Positions 17,254 through 28,779 are shown, numbered from the stretch's first letter. The stretch is DNA of 64,000 nt from an uncultured SAR86 cluster bacterium (GCA_902604855.1 CACLAF010000005.1:1-64000), one strand, 5' to 3'. The notes: generated by a model not told the origin, from the letters alone. Numbers and translations are program-made.

Positions 17254-19830
17254 TCAATTTAATGAAACCTTGATATCTTCTATAAGATTATTTAAGTCAT
17301 TTCTCTTTATAAAAGGCGTATCTTGCTTTGAACTTATGCTAAATCTATCTTCTGCCTTTTCACCATAGGTTGCAATTCTTGCTTTTTTAATTAGTGCTCC
17401 ATGCTTTAAAAAGACTTGGCATATTGATGCTAGTAAACCAGGTCTATCTGTAGTACTGATTTCTAAATCCGTCCATCTATTTTTCATATCATGCTTAAAA
17501 CTGATTTCAGTATCAGTTTTAAAATGCCTTAGATGTCTCGGTTGCCTTCTCTGTACAATTTTAGGTTTCAGGATCCTTGGAGTTATTGCCTCTTCTAATT
17601 TATCTATTAAAACCTTAGCTTTTTCAGAATCCAATTCAACCCTTTTTCCGTTATCACTTATAGTTATTAGATCAGTACAATATCCATTTTTCATGCCGAA
17701 GAGTTTAGCATCAACAAAATTAATATTTTCTGAATCCAAGATTCCTATAATTGTTGCAAAAAGGTTAGCTCTATCTTGAGTATTAATGAAAATCGTAGTC
17801 AAAGAATCGGTATCTTTTTGAAATAGTGTTATTTTTGATGCTCGTTTAGATAGGAGGATATTTTGAGCATGAATCTGAAGGTCTTTATGATCTGAAGCTT
17901 CAAAGTAATCCTCATAAAAATTACTCCAGAGTTTTTTTACATCCTGTTGTCTAAAATCTCCCAAAAGTTCCATAGCTTTGGCTTTTTCCTCTGTTATGGA
18001 TGTATTAAGAAGAATTTCGTCTTCAAAATAAAGTTTAGTTCGGTCATAAAGCTGTTTTAAAAGAGAGGCATTCCAAGAATTCCATAATCTTGGATTTGTT
18101 GCACTTACATCAGCTGCAGTAAGGCAATACATATAATTGAGAGTATCTAGATCTTTAATCTTTTTCGCAAAATCCTTTATAACCTCATTATCTGTAAGAT
18201 CTTTTTTTTGTGAAGTAACAGACATTAAAAGGTGATTTTCAACTAACCATTCAATTTTTTTTGTATCTTCTTCAGAAAAAAAATGCTTTTTACAGAAATT
18301 CCTTACGATGGTTTTTCCTAATTCTGAATGATCTGAACCTCTTCCTTTACCAATATCATGATATAAACCAGATATGTAAAGTACTTCTAGTTTAGGAAGC
18401 TTATCAATTAATTTTGATGCTAAAGGGAATTTATCCTTAGATTTTCCAAGTGACATCCATCGCATATTCCTCAGAACTTGCAGAGTGTGAGCATCTACAG
18501 TGTATATGTGAAATAAGTCATACTGCATCTGTCCAGTAATCCTTCCAAATTCTGGAAGGTATCTTCCCAATATCCCTAAATTTTTCATATTTTCCAATTG
18601 CGTAACTAAAAGTCTTTTGGATTTAAGAAGTTTTAAGAAAAGTTTAATATTTTGTTTTTTTGATCTAAATTTTGAATCAATAAGATCTCTATCCCTTTTA
18701 AGGGCTCTTAAAGTTTCAGAACCAATATCTTCAATATAAGTATTCTCACTTAATTTGATGAAGAGATCTAAGAGAAGGCTGGGATCCTTTTTAAAACCAT
18801 TTAGATCATATAGATGAATAAGATTATTTTTAACAAAGAAATTTTTATCTATTTTCCTCTTTCTCGAATATTTAGTTAACCCATAATTTTCTTTCAACCC
18901 CTGAATAAATGTAGAATTTATTTCAGAAATATTTAATGAAGATCGATAATATCTATGCATCAATTTTTCAGCTGCTTGTTTTGGGCTCTTAATAGAAGGG
19001 AATAATTTCTCCGCAATTGGTATTTGATGCTCAAATAGTAGTCTGTCTTCCTCCCTATTAGCTTCGATGTGGAGTAGATATCTGATTACCCAAAGCCAAT
19101 ACTTAGATTTGTTAAGCTCTTGTCTCTCTTCGAAAGTGAGAACGCCAGTAAACTTTTCTTCATCAGCAGTGTTCCTAAGATTATTTTTAATTAACCAATC
19201 AATTGTATGAATATCCCTAAGTCCTCCTGGCGAGGATTTGATATCTGGTTCAAGATTATATGAAGTATTATCGAAACTTTCATGGCGCTCTATTTGCTCC
19301 TGAAGTTTTGCTTGAATAAAAGACTTATTTCTCCACAAGTTTTTAGTGTCTATTATTCTTAGATATTCTTTATGTAATTGCTCATCGCCAGTTAGTCTTC
19401 TGAACTCGAGCATGTTTGTCATTGTAAAGAGATCTTCTCTTGCTTGATTCCTTGCTTCATCTGCAGTTCTTACGCTATGTCCAATTTCTAAACCTAAATC
19501 CCATAATGAGCTAATGAATTCTTCAACTTTCTTTTGGTCAGACTTCGATAAATTATTTTTTGATAATAGGAGTAAATCTATATCGGAGTAGGGATGAAGT
19601 TCTCCTCTCCCATAGCCACCGACAGAGAAAATACCAAAGTTTTTAATCTCATTAAGCTTAGTTTGATTGGCTATAGATTGAATTAATGCATCAGTATTAT
19701 TAGATCTTTTGTTTAAGAAATATTTAATTCCTCTTACCTGTCTTCCTCTATCACCAAAAAGCCATTTTTCAAATTGTTTGGATAATTCTTTATTATCAAT
19801 ATTCTTTTGCTTAACTATATTTTCAAACAT
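17254..19830 (-). CDS. glnD: Bifunctional PII uridylyltransferase / uridylyl-removing enzyme
   Basis: A nitrogen sensor of 858 aa that adds UMP to PII at low glutamine and removes it at high glutamine. Domain order is complete: nucleotidyltransferase with GGYGRGELHPYSDIDLLLL (residues 71-89), a linker with SSPGGLRDIHTIDWL, the HD domain with GLYHDIGKGRGSDHSELG (about 490), and two C-terminal ACT domains, the last with DRPGLLASICQVFLKHGA. PII itself is not in the window. Keeping this regulator suggests that the organism still has PII-based nitrogen control. Neighbours are map (upstream) and dapC. Confidence 0.96.
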   Translation of the reverse strand: MFENIVKQKNIDNKELSKQFEKWLFGDRGRQVRGIKYFLNKRSNNTDALIQSIANQTKLNEIKNFGIFSVGGYGRGELHPYSDIDLLLLSKNNLSKSDQKKVEEFISSLWDLGLEIGHSVRTADEARNQAREDLFTMTNMLEFRRLTGDEQLHKEYLRIIDTKNLWRNKSFIQAKLQEQIERHESFDNTSYNLEPDIKSSPGGLRDIHTIDWLIKNNLRNTADEEKFTGVLTFEERQELNKSKYWLWVIRYLLHIEANREEDRLLFEHQIPIAEKLFPSIKSPKQAAEKLMHRYYRSSLNISEINSTFIQGLKENYGLTKYSRKRKIDKNFFVKNNLIHLYDLNGFKKDPSLLLDLFIKLSENTYIEDIGSETLRALKRDRDLIDSKFRSKKQNIKLFLKLLKSKRLLVTQLENMKNLGILGRYLPEFGRITGQMQYDLFHIYTVDAHTLQVLRNMRWMSLGKSKDKFPLASKLIDKLPKLEVLYISGLYHDIGKGRGSDHSELGKTIVRNFCKKHFFSEEDTKKIEWLVENHLLMSVTSQKKDLTDNEVIKDFAKKIKDLDTLNYMYCLTAADVSATNPRLWNSWNASLLKQLYDRTKLYFEDEILLNTSITEEKAKAMELLGDFRQQDVKKLWSNFYEDYFEASDHKDLQIHAQNILLSKRASKITLFQKDTDSLTTIFINTQDRANLFATIIGILDSENINFVDAKLFGMKNGYCTDLITISDNGKRVELDSEKAKVLIDKLEEAITPRILKPKIVQRRQPRHLRHFKTDTEISFKHDMKNRWTDLEISTTDRPGLLASICQVFLKHGALIKKARIATYGEKAEDRFSISSKQDTPFIKRNDLNNLIEDIKVSLN

Positions 19831-19839
19831 CTAAGCGTT

Positions 19840-20598
19840 TTATCTTTCTTCTGATCTTTGTGTGAGAATTTCTGCCCCATTTTTATTTACATAAATAGTA
19901 TGCTCCCATTGTGCTGAATTCTTGCCATCCCTAGTTTCGACTGTCCATCCATCTTCTAATAGATTAGTATGTTTCGAGCCTAAATTTATCATAGGTTCAA
20001 TTGTGAAACACATGCCCTCAATAATTTCTTGTCCTGTATTAGCTTCCCCATAATGAAGTATTTGAGGCTCATCATGATAGATTTTGCCAATTCCATGACC
20101 GCAGTATTCTTCAACCACAGTGTAGTAATTTTTTTCAGCATGAGTTTGTATTGCATGACCAATATCCCCAAGGCTTGCTCCGGGTCTTACAACTTCTATA
20201 CCTTTATAAAGACATTCTTGTGTAATTTTAACAAGCCTTTCGTTGTGTGCTTGGACTTTTCCTACAAGATACATTTTTGAAGTATCCCCGTGCCATCCAT
20301 CTTTGATTACTGTGACATCAATATTCATAATGTCTCCACTTTTAAGAATTCGATTATCATCTGGTATGCCATGACATATAACTTGATTGATGCTCGTGCA
20401 TAATGTTTTCTCAAAACCCCTATATCCTATATTTGCAGGAATAGCCTTTTGAACATCTACAATATAGTCGTAACAAATTTTATCTAATTCTCCAGTTGAG
20501 ATTCCTGGTTTAATAAAATCTCCAATCATCTCCAATACTTCAGCAGCAAGACTGCCTGCCTTTCTCATTCCATTGAGTTCTTCTAAATTTTTTATCAC
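19840..20598 (-). CDS. map: Type I methionine aminopeptidase
   Basis: Removes the initiator methionine from nascent proteins. It is 252 aa, close to the 264 of E. coli, with the pita-bread fold metal ligands: Asp in NIDVTVIKDGWHGDTSK (two aspartates), His in CGHGIGKIYHDEP, and glutamates in FTIEPMI and the C-terminal QWEHTIYV. The start is a GTG at 20598; the next in-frame ATG would remove the conserved N-terminus. It heads the cluster map-glnD-dapCDE. A TATAAT-like -10 on this strand lies at 20647-20652, overlapping the pyrF promoter. The usual divergent partner rpsB-tsf is absent here. Confidence 0.95.
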   Translation of the reverse strand: MIKNLEELNGMRKAGSLAAEVLEMIGDFIKPGISTGELDKICYDYIVDVQKAIPANIGYRGFEKTLCTSINQVICHGIPDDNRILKSGDIMNIDVTVIKDGWHGDTSKMYLVGKVQAHNERLVKITQECLYKGIEVVRPGASLGDIGHAIQTHAEKNYYTVVEEYCGHGIGKIYHDEPQILHYGEANTGQEIIEGMCFTIEPMINLGSKHTNLLEDGWTVETRDGKNSAQWEHTIYVNKNGAEILTQRSEER

Positions 20599-20621
20599 TT
20601 TTTCTTTAATTTTCTAAGGTT

Positions 20622-20651
20622 TTGATAGACAGGGAAACATACATTTATTAT
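20622..20651 (+). promoter_or_regulatory. Putative sigma-70 promoter for pyrF-carAB
   Basis: TTGATA (20622-20627) and TATTAT (20646-20651) are spaced by 18 bp, each matching five of six consensus bases. Transcription would start near 20658, about 100 nt before the pyrF ATG, and would pass through the hairpin at 20692-20727. The -10 overlaps a TATAAT on the opposite strand that may serve map. Confidence 0.55.
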
Positions 20652-20691
20652 AGTGTGGTTTTAATGCCAATAGGCCTTAAAAATCAAAAAT

Positions 20692-20727
20692 GCGAACTTC
20701 AGATACCTTTCTGGTTCGCTTTTTTTT
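20692..20727 (+). terminator. Terminator-like hairpin in the pyrF leader (candidate attenuator)
   Basis: GCGAAC (20692-20697) pairs with GTTCGC (20714-20719), and an inner CAG (20700-20702 region) pairs with CTG before it. The stem is followed by eight T residues. No rightward gene lies upstream, so the hairpin can only act on a transcript starting in the map-pyrF gap. It is therefore a candidate attenuator of pyrF-carAB, or the end of a small RNA of about 70 nt. On the opposite strand the same hairpin is followed by a shorter interrupted T-tract. Confidence 0.55.
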
Positions 20728-20759
20728 CATCAAATTTTATCAATTCTCCTGATTAAAGA

Positions 20760-21443
20760 ATGGAAAATAGAATCATTATTCCGTTAGATGTTGATTACAT
20801 TAAAGCTTTAAATATTGCCAAAACTCTTGATCCAAAAATCTGTAGGTTAAAGGTAGGTAACCAATTATTCACTTCATCGGGCCCTCAAGTAATTAATGAC
20901 CTGAAAGGGCTGGGATTTGAAATATTTTTAGACTTAAAATTTCACGATATTCCAAATACTGTCTACGAAGCAGTAAGATCCGCTGCAGATCTTGGAGTAT
21001 GGATGGTAAATGTTCATGCCTCTGGAGGCATTAAAATGCTGGAAGCCTCAAGAAGGGCCTTAGAAGGCTATGATCAACCCCCTTTATTAATTGGTGTCAC
21101 TGTCTTAACAAGTCTATCAGAAGATGCTCTCAAAGAAGTTGGTTTACAAGGAGTTTCAGAGCAAGTTTTAAGACTAGCCACCTTAGCTAGAGAATGTGAG
21201 TTAGATGGAGTTGTGTGTGCATCTTCAGATACAAAAGATATCAAAGACAAATTTGGTGAAGATTTTTTAACAGTAACTCCTGGAATAAGGCCATTCCAAT
21301 CTGATTTAGATGATCAAAGTAGAGTATCAACACCTGAAGAAGCAATTAAGAATGGTTCTGATTTTCTTGTAATAGGAAGGCCCATTACTGGTTCCCAAAA
21401 TCCCAGAGCCACTCTTGAAGAAATCAATTTAAAAATTGCATGA
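20760..21443 (+). CDS. pyrF: Orotidine 5'-phosphate decarboxylase
   Basis: Final step of UMP synthesis, decarboxylating OMP. It is 227 aa, a TIM barrel, with the catalytic Asp58-x-Lys60-xx-Asp63 motif in [10 protein letters not shown], and the phosphate-binding end VTPGIRP and FLVIGRPI. The start ATG at 20760 has no strong Shine-Dalgarno. The stop overlaps the carA start by 4 bp (ATGA). Its fusion into one operon with carA and carB groups the first and last steps of pyrimidine synthesis. In E. coli pyrF is separate from carAB. Confidence 0.95.
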   Translation: MENRIIIPLDVDYIKALNIAKTLDPKICRLKVGNQLFTSSGPQVINDLKGLGFEIFLDLKFHDIPNTVYEAVRSAADLGVWMVNVHASGGIKMLEASRRALEGYDQPPLLIGVTVLTSLSEDALKEVGLQGVSEQVLRLATLARECELDGVVCASSDTKDIKDKFGEDFLTVTPGIRPFQSDLDDQSRVSTPEEAIKNGSDFLVIGRPITGSQNPRATLEEINLKIA

Positions 21444-22555
21444 GTAAAGAAAAAGCAATACTTGCATTAGAAGACGGAACAATCTTCGAGGGAATAAGTA
21501 TTGGTGCTTCAGGACAGGTTAATGGTGAAATTGTTTTCAATACTTCTATGACAGGTTATCAAGAAATTCTTACAGATCCTTCATATGCCAAGCAAATAGT
21601 AACCTTAACTTACCCGCATATTGGTAATACAGGAACAAATAGTGATGATACTGAATCAGATAAAATTTGGTGTTCTGGATTGGTAATAAGATCGCTTTCT
21701 CAGGCGGAAAGTAGTTGGCGCAATACTGAAACTTTATCTGATTACCTCATTAGAAATAATATTCAAGGAATATCTGATATAGACACAAGAAAATTGACAA
21801 GAATAATAAGAGAAAAAGGTGCTCAGTCAGCATCGATATTTACTGGTAACTCAGCTGACTCAAACAACGCAGTAGATTTAGCGAAAGATTTTGAAGGTTT
21901 AGCTGGTTTAGATCTCGCAAAAGAAGTTACAACAGAATCTAGTTATGATTGGAAAGAAGGAACATGGAGAGGAAGTAATGGTGAATCTGATTTTAGAGTT
22001 GCAGTTTTAGATTTCGGAATTAAAAAAAATATATTAAGAATATTAGTTGATCAAGGGTATGAATTAAAAATTTTCCCCGCTAAAACTTCTTGCCAAGAAA
22101 TTTTAGATTTCAAACCAAACGGGGTGTTTCTATCTAACGGACCTGGCGATCCAGAACCATGTATCTATGCCATTGATACAATTAAAGAATTAATCCAAAT
22201 CAGTATGCCCATATTCGGCATTTGTCTAGGTCATCAATTACTGGCAATAGCATTGGGTGGCAAGACATCAAAAATGAAATTTGGTCATCATGGTGCAAAT
22301 CATCCTGTCCAAGACCTCAAAACTAGTAAAGTTTCAGTAAGCTCTCAGAATCATGGCTTCACAGTCGAAGAAAATTCCTTACCTACAAATGTTGAGATAA
22401 CTCATAAATCGTTATTTGATGGAACTATTCAAGGAATTCAGCATTCATCTAAACCTTTTTTCAGTTTTCAAGGCCATCCGGAAGCCAGCCCTGGACCTCA
22501 TGATCTAGCATATCTATTCTCAAAATTTGATAAAAATATGACTAAAAATGCCTAG
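21440..22555 (+). CDS. carA: Carbamoyl-phosphate synthase small (glutaminase) subunit
   Basis: Class I glutamine amidotransferase subunit of 371 aa that hydrolyses glutamine and channels ammonia to CarB. The nucleophile is Cys262 in [16 protein letters not shown], and the His/Glu pair is in [11 protein letters not shown]. The N-terminal small-subunit domain begins [17 protein letters not shown] and has [17 protein letters not shown]. It starts inside the pyrF stop and overlaps carB by 8 bp, so the three genes are tightly coupled. Confidence 0.97.
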   Translation: MSKEKAILALEDGTIFEGISIGASGQVNGEIVFNTSMTGYQEILTDPSYAKQIVTLTYPHIGNTGTNSDDTESDKIWCSGLVIRSLSQAESSWRNTETLSDYLIRNNIQGISDIDTRKLTRIIREKGAQSASIFTGNSADSNNAVDLAKDFEGLAGLDLAKEVTTESSYDWKEGTWRGSNGESDFRVAVLDFGIKKNILRILVDQGYELKIFPAKTSCQEILDFKPNGVFLSNGPGDPEPCIYAIDTIKELIQISMPIFGICLGHQLLAIALGGKTSKMKFGHHGANHPVQDLKTSKVSVSSQNHGFTVEENSLPTNVEITHKSLFDGTIQGIQHSSKPFFSFQGHPEASPGPHDLAYLFSKFDKNMTKNA

Positions 22556-25500
22556 AAGAAAGGACATAAATTCAATTTTAATAATAGGAGCCGGTCCTAT
22601 CGTAATTGGCCAGGCATGTGAATTTGATTATTCTGGAGCACAAGCTTGTAAGGCATTAAAAGAAGATGGTTATAGAGTTATTTTAATCAACTCAAATCCT
22701 GCAACAATTATGACAGACCCAAGTATGTCAGATGCCACATACATTGAACCAATTCACTGGGAGACTATTGAGAAAATAATTGAAAAAGAAAAACCAGATG
22801 CATTGTTACCAACAATGGGAGGTCAAACTGCTTTAAATGCTGCTCTTGATTTAGATAGTAGGGGTATATTAAAAAAACATAATGTTGAGATGATAGGAGC
22901 AACTAAAGAGGCAATTGATAAGGCTGAGGATAGAGAATTATTTGCAGCTTGTATGGAAAAGATAGGATTAAAGGTTCCTGAATCTGGTTTGGCGCACAAT
23001 AATGAAGAGGCACACATTCTCTTGGAAAGAATTGGTTTTCCCTGTGTGTTAAGACCAAACTTCACTATGGGTGGTTCTGGTGGAGGAATTGCTTACAACA
23101 TCGAGGAATTTGACGAAATTTGTAAAAGAGGGTTAGAACTTTCACCTACTTCTGAAATATTTATTGATAAATTTCTTGGTGGTTGGAAAGAATATGAAAT
23201 GGAAGTTGTCAGAGATAAGAATGATAATTGCATAATCGTTTGTAGCATCGAAAATCTTGATCCAATGGGAGTTCATACAGGAGATTCAATAACTGTTGCT
23301 CCCTCTCAAACTCTTACTGATAAGGAATATCAAATTATGAGAAATGCTTCCATTGATATTCTCAGAGAAATAGGAGTCGAAACAGGAGGTTCAAATGTCC
23401 AATTCACCATTAATCCAGAAGATGGCGAGATGTTAATTATTGAGATGAATCCAAGAGTTTCCAGATCTTCAGCTCTAGCCTCAAAAGCAACTGGCTTTCC
23501 GATAGCTAAGGTTGCTGCAAAACTAGCTGTTGGCTATACATTAGACGAATTGAGTAATGATATTACTGGTGGCGTTATACCGGCGTCTTTTGAACCTTCT
23601 ATAGACTATGTAGTAACCAAGATTCCTAGATTTAACTTTGAAAAGTTTATCCAAACAGATCCAGTCTTATCAACACAGATGAAATCTGTAGGAGAAGTGA
23701 TGGCTATTGGTAGAACATTTCAAGAGTCGCTACAAAAAGCAATTAGAGGTTTAGAAACCGGAAGAAGCGGTCTTGATCCGATTTTTAAAGAGGATGATGA
23801 ATTTGAGACGCTTAAACAAAAAATAAGTATACCTAGCCCGGATAGACTTTGGTTTGTAGCAGATGGATTTAGAAATGGTTTAACACCTGAAGAAGTATTT
23901 GAGTATTCAAAGATAGATCCTTGGTTTTTGATTCAAATTAAAGACCTCATAGACATAGAAGTAAGTCTTGAGGATATTTCCTTAAAAGATTTAGATTATG
24001 AGAAATTATATGGTTTAAAGAGAAAAGGCTTTTCTGATTCAAGAATCGGTGAATTGATTGGAAGTACAGAAGATCAAGTTAGACAACTTAGAAAATCATT
24101 AAATCTCTACCCTGTATTCAAAAGAGTTGACACATGTGCTGCCGAGTTTGAATCCTCTACTGCCTATATGTACTCAACATATGAAGAAGAATGTGAAGCT
24201 AACGTAACTCAAAATAAAAAAATTATGGTCTTGGGAGGAGGTCCCAATAGGATAGGGCAAGGTATAGAGTTTGACTACTGTTGTGTCCATGCTGCTCTTG
24301 GCTTGAGAGAAGAAGGGTACGAAACAATAATGGTCAATTGTAACCCTGAAACAGTTTCAACTGATTTTGATACATCAGATAGATTATATTTTGAGCCAAT
24401 CACTGTCGAAGATGTTCTTGCCATTACTGATATCGAAAATCCCAAGGGTGTTATTGTTCAATATGGCGGACAAACGCCTTTGAAGATAGCAGAAGAGCTT
24501 GAAAAGAATGGTGTTCCAATTTTGGGCACATCCCCTGATTCCATTGATCTGGCAGAAGATAGAGGGAGATTCCAAGAATTTGTAAATAAACATAACTTGA
24601 AACAACCCCCAAATGGAATTGCTTCTAGTGTCGAGGAAGCGATGGAAGTTTCCGAACAAGTTGGTTTCCCTCTTGTAGTAAGACCTTCTTATGTGCTTGG
24701 CGGGAGAGCTATGGAGGTGGTCTACAAAAAAACAGATCTGGAAAATTATCTTGTTGAAGCAGTTCAGGCAAGTTCAAAAAGTCCTGTACTTCTAGATGGA
24801 TTTCTCAATCAAGCAGTAGAAATGGACATTGAAGCAGTATGCGATGGTAAAACAGTTATTATTGGTGGGATTCTCCAACATATTGAACAGGCAGGGATAC
24901 ATTCTGGTGATTCTGCATGTTCTTTACCACCTTACAGTTTATCTGAAGAATTGGTTGCTGAAATCACTCACATGGTAAAAAAAATAGCCATCGAGATTGG
25001 AGCCATAGGACTGATAAATGTTCAATTAGCATACTACAATAAAGAATTGTATTTACTTGAAGTAAATCCAAGAGCGTCTAGGACAATACCCTTTGTCTCA
25101 AAATGTATAGGAAGATCATTAGCTAAAGCTGGAGCATTATGTATGGCAGGTATTAGCCTCAAGGATCAAAATTTCAATAAGGAAATAGTTCCAGAATATT
25201 TTTCTGTTAAAGAGGCAGTTTTTCCTTTCAATAAATTTTTAGGCGTTGACCCAATTTTAGGTCCTGAAATGAAATCTACTGGAGAAGTAATGGGAGTGGG
25301 TTCTAGTTTTTCTGAAGCCTATGCTAAGGCGCAGTTAGGTGCAGGAGAGATTATTCCTAAAGAGGGATCTGTCTTTTTAAGCGTGAGGAATTCAGATAGG
25401 CCTTTCGTTGCAGAACTTGCAAAGGAGTTTCTTGATTTAGGATTTAAAATTATTGCTACAAAAGGTACTGCAAGACATATTGAAGAAGCAGGGATAAAGG

Positions 25501-25763
25501 TTGAGATTATAAAAAAAGTAGCTGAAGGAAGACCTCATGTTGTAGATGCCATGAAAAACGGTCAAGTTAAACTTATCGTCAATACTACAGAAGGAAAACA
25601 ATCTATACTCGATTCAGCTTCAATAAGAAGAACCGCATTAGAAGAAAAAATTTATTGCACCACTACATTAGAAGGCGGAAGGGCAGTTTGCTCCGTAATA
25701 CGTAATAAAGATCTTTGGTCGGTTGAGAGACTTCAAGATCTTCATGATAATATTTCCAAATGA
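22548..25763 (+). CDS. carB: Carbamoyl-phosphate synthase large subunit
   Basis: A 1071-aa subunit making carbamoyl phosphate for pyrimidines and arginine. It has two homologous ATP-grasp halves: [17 protein letters not shown] opens the first, and [17 protein letters not shown] opens the second near residue 560. The C-terminal allosteric MGS-like domain ([20 protein letters not shown] onward) binds effectors such as UMP in the E. coli enzyme. Length is essentially that of E. coli (1073). The end overlaps greA in ATGA. Confidence 0.98.
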   Translation: MPRRKDINSILIIGAGPIVIGQACEFDYSGAQACKALKEDGYRVILINSNPATIMTDPSMSDATYIEPIHWETIEKIIEKEKPDALLPTMGGQTALNAALDLDSRGILKKHNVEMIGATKEAIDKAEDRELFAACMEKIGLKVPESGLAHNNEEAHILLERIGFPCVLRPNFTMGGSGGGIAYNIEEFDEICKRGLELSPTSEIFIDKFLGGWKEYEMEVVRDKNDNCIIVCSIENLDPMGVHTGDSITVAPSQTLTDKEYQIMRNASIDILREIGVETGGSNVQFTINPEDGEMLIIEMNPRVSRSSALASKATGFPIAKVAAKLAVGYTLDELSNDITGGVIPASFEPSIDYVVTKIPRFNFEKFIQTDPVLSTQMKSVGEVMAIGRTFQESLQKAIRGLETGRSGLDPIFKEDDEFETLKQKISIPSPDRLWFVADGFRNGLTPEEVFEYSKIDPWFLIQIKDLIDIEVSLEDISLKDLDYEKLYGLKRKGFSDSRIGELIGSTEDQVRQLRKSLNLYPVFKRVDTCAAEFESSTAYMYSTYEEECEANVTQNKKIMVLGGGPNRIGQGIEFDYCCVHAALGLREEGYETIMVNCNPETVSTDFDTSDRLYFEPITVEDVLAITDIENPKGVIVQYGGQTPLKIAEELEKNGVPILGTSPDSIDLAEDRGRFQEFVNKHNLKQPPNGIASSVEEAMEVSEQVGFPLVVRPSYVLGGRAMEVVYKKTDLENYLVEAVQASSKSPVLLDGFLNQAVEMDIEAVCDGKTVIIGGILQHIEQAGIHSGDSACSLPPYSLSEELVAEITHMVKKIAIEIGAIGLINVQLAYYNKELYLLEVNPRASRTIPFVSKCIGRSLAKAGALCMAGISLKDQNFNKEIVPEYFSVKEAVFPFNKFLGVDPILGPEMKSTGEVMGVGSSFSEAYAKAQLGAGEIIPKEGSVFLSVRNSDRPFVAELAKEFLDLGFKIIATKGTARHIEEAGIKVEIIKKVAEGRPHVVDAMKNGQVKLIVNTTEGKQSILDSASIRRTALEEKIYCTTTLEGGRAVCSVIRNKDLWSVERLQDLHDNISK

Positions 25764-26230
25764 ATCCAATTACAAAAGAAGGTGAAGTTCTTTTAAGAGA
25801 AGAGCTCAAAAAACTTAAATCAGAAGATAGACCTAGGATAATAGATGCCATCTCTACTGCTAGAGAATTTGGTGACTTAAAAGAAAATGCTGAATATCAT
25901 GCTGCAAAAGAAGAACAGAGTTTAACTGAAGCCAGAATTCGCGATATTGAATCAAAACTTTCAAGTGCCCAAGTAATTGATGTTACAGCCATAGAATCTT
26001 CAGATAAGGTAATATTTGGAACAACAGTAAAAGTTTATAACTCCAATTTAGAAAAATCACTTACTTATAAAATTGTTGGAGAGGATGAAGCAGATGCTAG
26101 TGCAGGTAAAATCTCGTTCGCTTCACCATTGGCAAAAAAATTAATTGGGAAGTTCGAAGGAGATGTACTCCAATTAGAAACTCCAGGCGGACTCACTGAA
26201 TATGAGATTGAGAAAGTAGAATATCTTTGA
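25760..26230 (+). CDS. greA: Transcription elongation factor GreA
   Basis: A 156-aa secondary-channel factor that rescues backtracked RNA polymerase by stimulating transcript cleavage. The N-terminal coiled coil has the tip motif [20 protein letters not shown] with the two acidic residues (Asp and Glu) that act at the polymerase active site. The C-terminal FKBP-like domain ends [23 protein letters not shown]. carB-greA adjacency is conserved in Pseudomonas. The yhbY gene that usually follows on the other strand is missing. Confidence 0.97.
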   Translation: MNPITKEGEVLLREELKKLKSEDRPRIIDAISTAREFGDLKENAEYHAAKEEQSLTEARIRDIESKLSSAQVIDVTAIESSDKVIFGTTVKVYNSNLEKSLTYKIVGEDEADASAGKISFASPLAKKLIGKFEGDVLQLETPGGLTEYEIEKVEYL

Positions 26231-26237
26231 GTTTGCG

Positions 26238-26834
26238 GTGTCAATTAAAACAAATTATCGAGATGGAGATTTTTTTTCAAAAAAATCAAAAAAAGAAGGC
26301 TACAGATCAAGAGCCTCATACAAGTTAAAAGAAATACTCAAATCTCATATTAGTATAAAAAAAGGCCAGTCAGTATTGGATCTGGGTTCATACCCAGGTA
26401 GTTGGTCGCAGGTAGCTATTGAGCTCGTTGGTTCGACAGGTAAAGTAGCAGCAATCGACATACAAGAAATGAAACTACAAAATTGTTTCTTCCTTCACAA
26501 GTCAATTGAAGAAATTGTTGAAAGTGATTTTCAAGAAATTTCTGAATTTGTTCCATTTGACCTTGTTTTATCGGACATGGCCCCCAATATTAGTGGTATT
26601 AGAGAAAGAGATAATGCTTTGATGATAGGCTTAGTGAATAGCATCCTACATGTGATTGATAACTTTTTAAAAATCAAAGGTTCTGTTTTAATAAAGGTAT
26701 TCCAAGGTGAAAGTTTGGACTATACTAGGCAGGCCCTCAAAAAAAGATTCAATAAAGTAAAAATTTCTAAACCTAAAGCGTCTAGACCAAACTCGAGAGA
26801 AATTTATATAATTGGAAAGGAATTAAAAAAATAA
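26238..26834 (+). CDS. rlmE: 23S rRNA (U2552-2'-O)-methyltransferase RlmE
   Basis: A SAM-dependent methyltransferase of 198 aa acting late in 50S assembly. The SAM-binding motif is [13 protein letters not shown]. The K-D-K-E catalytic set is visible in [22 protein letters not shown] and NSREIYII. The start is a GTG at 26238, 7 bp after the greA stop; no ATG is available near the conserved N-terminus. The stop is followed 1 bp later by ftsH, the same pairing as in E. coli. Confidence 0.93.
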   Translation: MSIKTNYRDGDFFSKKSKKEGYRSRASYKLKEILKSHISIKKGQSVLDLGSYPGSWSQVAIELVGSTGKVAAIDIQEMKLQNCFFLHKSIEEIVESDFQEISEFVPFDLVLSDMAPNISGIRERDNALMIGLVNSILHVIDNFLKIKGSVLIKVFQGESLDYTRQALKKRFNKVKISKPKASRPNSREIYIIGKELKK

Positions 26835-26835
26835 C

Positions 26836-28737
26836 ATGAGCGAACTTCTTAAAAATTTATTAATGTGGCTATTTATAGCTATTACTGTTTTTTCTGTATT
26901 TAATAACTTCAGTACAGAAGAATCTAATCAAGAATTATCTTATTCTGAATTCATATCACAGGTAGAAAGTGATCAAGTGCTGAGCGTTGAGTTTTCATCA
27001 GATAATTACACTCTCAAAGGTAAGACTGTAAATGGCGAATCATTCGAGACAGTTAGACCACCTTTCTTACAAGATGATTTGAGTGAAATCCTGAGTGATC
27101 ATAGAGTTGCTGTGACCGGTGAAAGACCAGAAGAGCAATCCATATTTAAACAACTTCTTATTGCTAGTTTTCCTATACTTATTATATTGGCCGTCTTCAT
27201 ATTTTTCATGAGGCAAATGCAAGGTGGATTAGGCGGTAAGTCTGGCCCAATGAGTTTTGGCAAGAGTAAAGCAAAAATGCTTGAAGGAGGTAAAGTTAAA
27301 ACCTCTTTCGCTGATGTAGCGGGTATTGAAGAAGCTAAAGAAGAGGTACAAGAGGTTGTAGATTTCTTAAAGGACCCAACCAAATTCCAAAAACTAGGAG
27401 GAAAAATTCCAACTGGAATATTGATGACTGGTTCTCCAGGAACTGGTAAAACTCTTTTAGCTAAAGCGATTGCTGGTGAGGCCGGTGTCCCTTTCTTTAG
27501 TATATCTGGTTCAGACTTTGTTGAAATGTTTGTGGGAGTTGGCGCATCAAGAGTAAGAGATATGTTTGATCAGGCCAAAAAACAAGCTCCTTGTATTGTG
27601 TTTATTGACGAAATAGATGCTGTAGGAAGACATAGAGGGGCCGGAATGGGAGGCGGCCATGATGAAAGAGAGCAAACACTTAATCAACTTTTAGTAGAAA
27701 TGGATGGGTTTGAAGACAACCAAGCGATTATTATAATTGCCGCAACAAACAGACCAGATGTTCTCGATCCCGCTCTTCTGAGACCAGGAAGGTTCGATAG
27801 ACAAGTTGTTGTTCCTCTTCCAGATATTAGAGGTAGAGAACAGATATTAAAAGTTCATATGAAAAAAGTTCCTATAGCTCAGGACGTCAATGCTTCTCTG
27901 ATAGCAAGAGGAACTCCAGGATTTTCGGGTGCCGATCTAGCAAACTTGGTTAACGAAGCTGCGTTAGTTGCCGCAAGAACAGCCAAAAAGCTCGTGGGTA
28001 TGGAACAGTTAGAATTTGCCAAAGACAAGGTAATGATGGGTAGCGAAAGAAGATCAATGGTTATGTCTGAAGAAGAAAAACTCAAAACGGCATACCATGA
28101 ATCAGGACACGCGATTGTTGGTAGATCACTCGAGGAACATGACCCAGTATACAAAGTAACCATAATTCCAAGAGGAAGAGCCTTAGGAGTTACCATGTTT
28201 TTACCTGAAGAGGACAAGTATAGCTATAGCCATCAAAGTATTCTCGATCGAATCTGTGGTCTCTACGGCGGAAGGATTGCTGAAGAATTAATATATGGAA
28301 AAAAGGGTGTGACTACAGGTGCATCCAATGATATTGAAAGAGCAACAGAAATGGCTCATAACATGGTCACGAAATGGGGTCTTTCTGAAAAACTAGGACC
28401 CATAAAGTATGGTGATGAAACTGATGAGCCTTTTTTAGGAAGATCTGCGGGAGCTTCAAAACAAGGTATCTCTGATGATACTGCTCACGAGATTGATAAT
28501 GAGGTTAAAGAAATCTTATCTGGCTGTTATCAGACAGCAAAAGACATTCTCACTAACAATATCGATGCTCTTCATGGAATGTCTAAGGCATTAATGGATT
28601 ACGAAACTTTAGATGTCGATCAAATTAACGATATTATGGCGGGAGGAAAACCTAGGGCACCAAAATCAAACGAAGATTCCAAGCCAGTTAATCCTGAAGA
28701 TGGCAATACCGTAGGTGATACAGCCGAACAAAATTAA
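26836..28737 (+). CDS. ftsH: ATP-dependent zinc metalloprotease FtsH
   Basis: A hexameric inner-membrane AAA+ protease of 633 aa that degrades membrane and short-lived regulatory proteins (LpxC and sigma-32 in E. coli). Two membrane segments (about 6-22 and 104-124) flank a periplasmic domain. Walker A is GSPGTGKT at 199-206, Walker B is IVFIDEID, and the pore motif [11 protein letters not shown] is intact. The zinc site is HESGH at 421-425. The C-terminal tail is acidic. folP, which normally follows, is absent, and glmM comes next after 42 bp. Confidence 0.98.
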   Translation: MSELLKNLLMWLFIAITVFSVFNNFSTEESNQELSYSEFISQVESDQVLSVEFSSDNYTLKGKTVNGESFETVRPPFLQDDLSEILSDHRVAVTGERPEEQSIFKQLLIASFPILIILAVFIFFMRQMQGGLGGKSGPMSFGKSKAKMLEGGKVKTSFADVAGIEEAKEEVQEVVDFLKDPTKFQKLGGKIPTGILMTGSPGTGKTLLAKAIAGEAGVPFFSISGSDFVEMFVGVGASRVRDMFDQAKKQAPCIVFIDEIDAVGRHRGAGMGGGHDEREQTLNQLLVEMDGFEDNQAIIIIAATNRPDVLDPALLRPGRFDRQVVVPLPDIRGREQILKVHMKKVPIAQDVNASLIARGTPGFSGADLANLVNEAALVAARTAKKLVGMEQLEFAKDKVMMGSERRSMVMSEEEKLKTAYHESGHAIVGRSLEEHDPVYKVTIIPRGRALGVTMFLPEEDKYSYSHQSILDRICGLYGGRIAEELIYGKKGVTTGASNDIERATEMAHNMVTKWGLSEKLGPIKYGDETDEPFLGRSAGASKQGISDDTAHEIDNEVKEILSGCYQTAKDILTNNIDALHGMSKALMDYETLDVDQINDIMAGGKPRAPKSNEDSKPVNPEDGNTVGDTAEQN

Positions 28738-28779
28738 TATTTTGGTGAAATAATATCTATAGACTAAAATCTACTCTTA

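Noticed and set aside
20664-20756. 30-codon leader peptide before pyrF
   Set aside because: No Shine-Dalgarno and no biased amino-acid content. Kept only as part of the attenuator idea, not as a gene.
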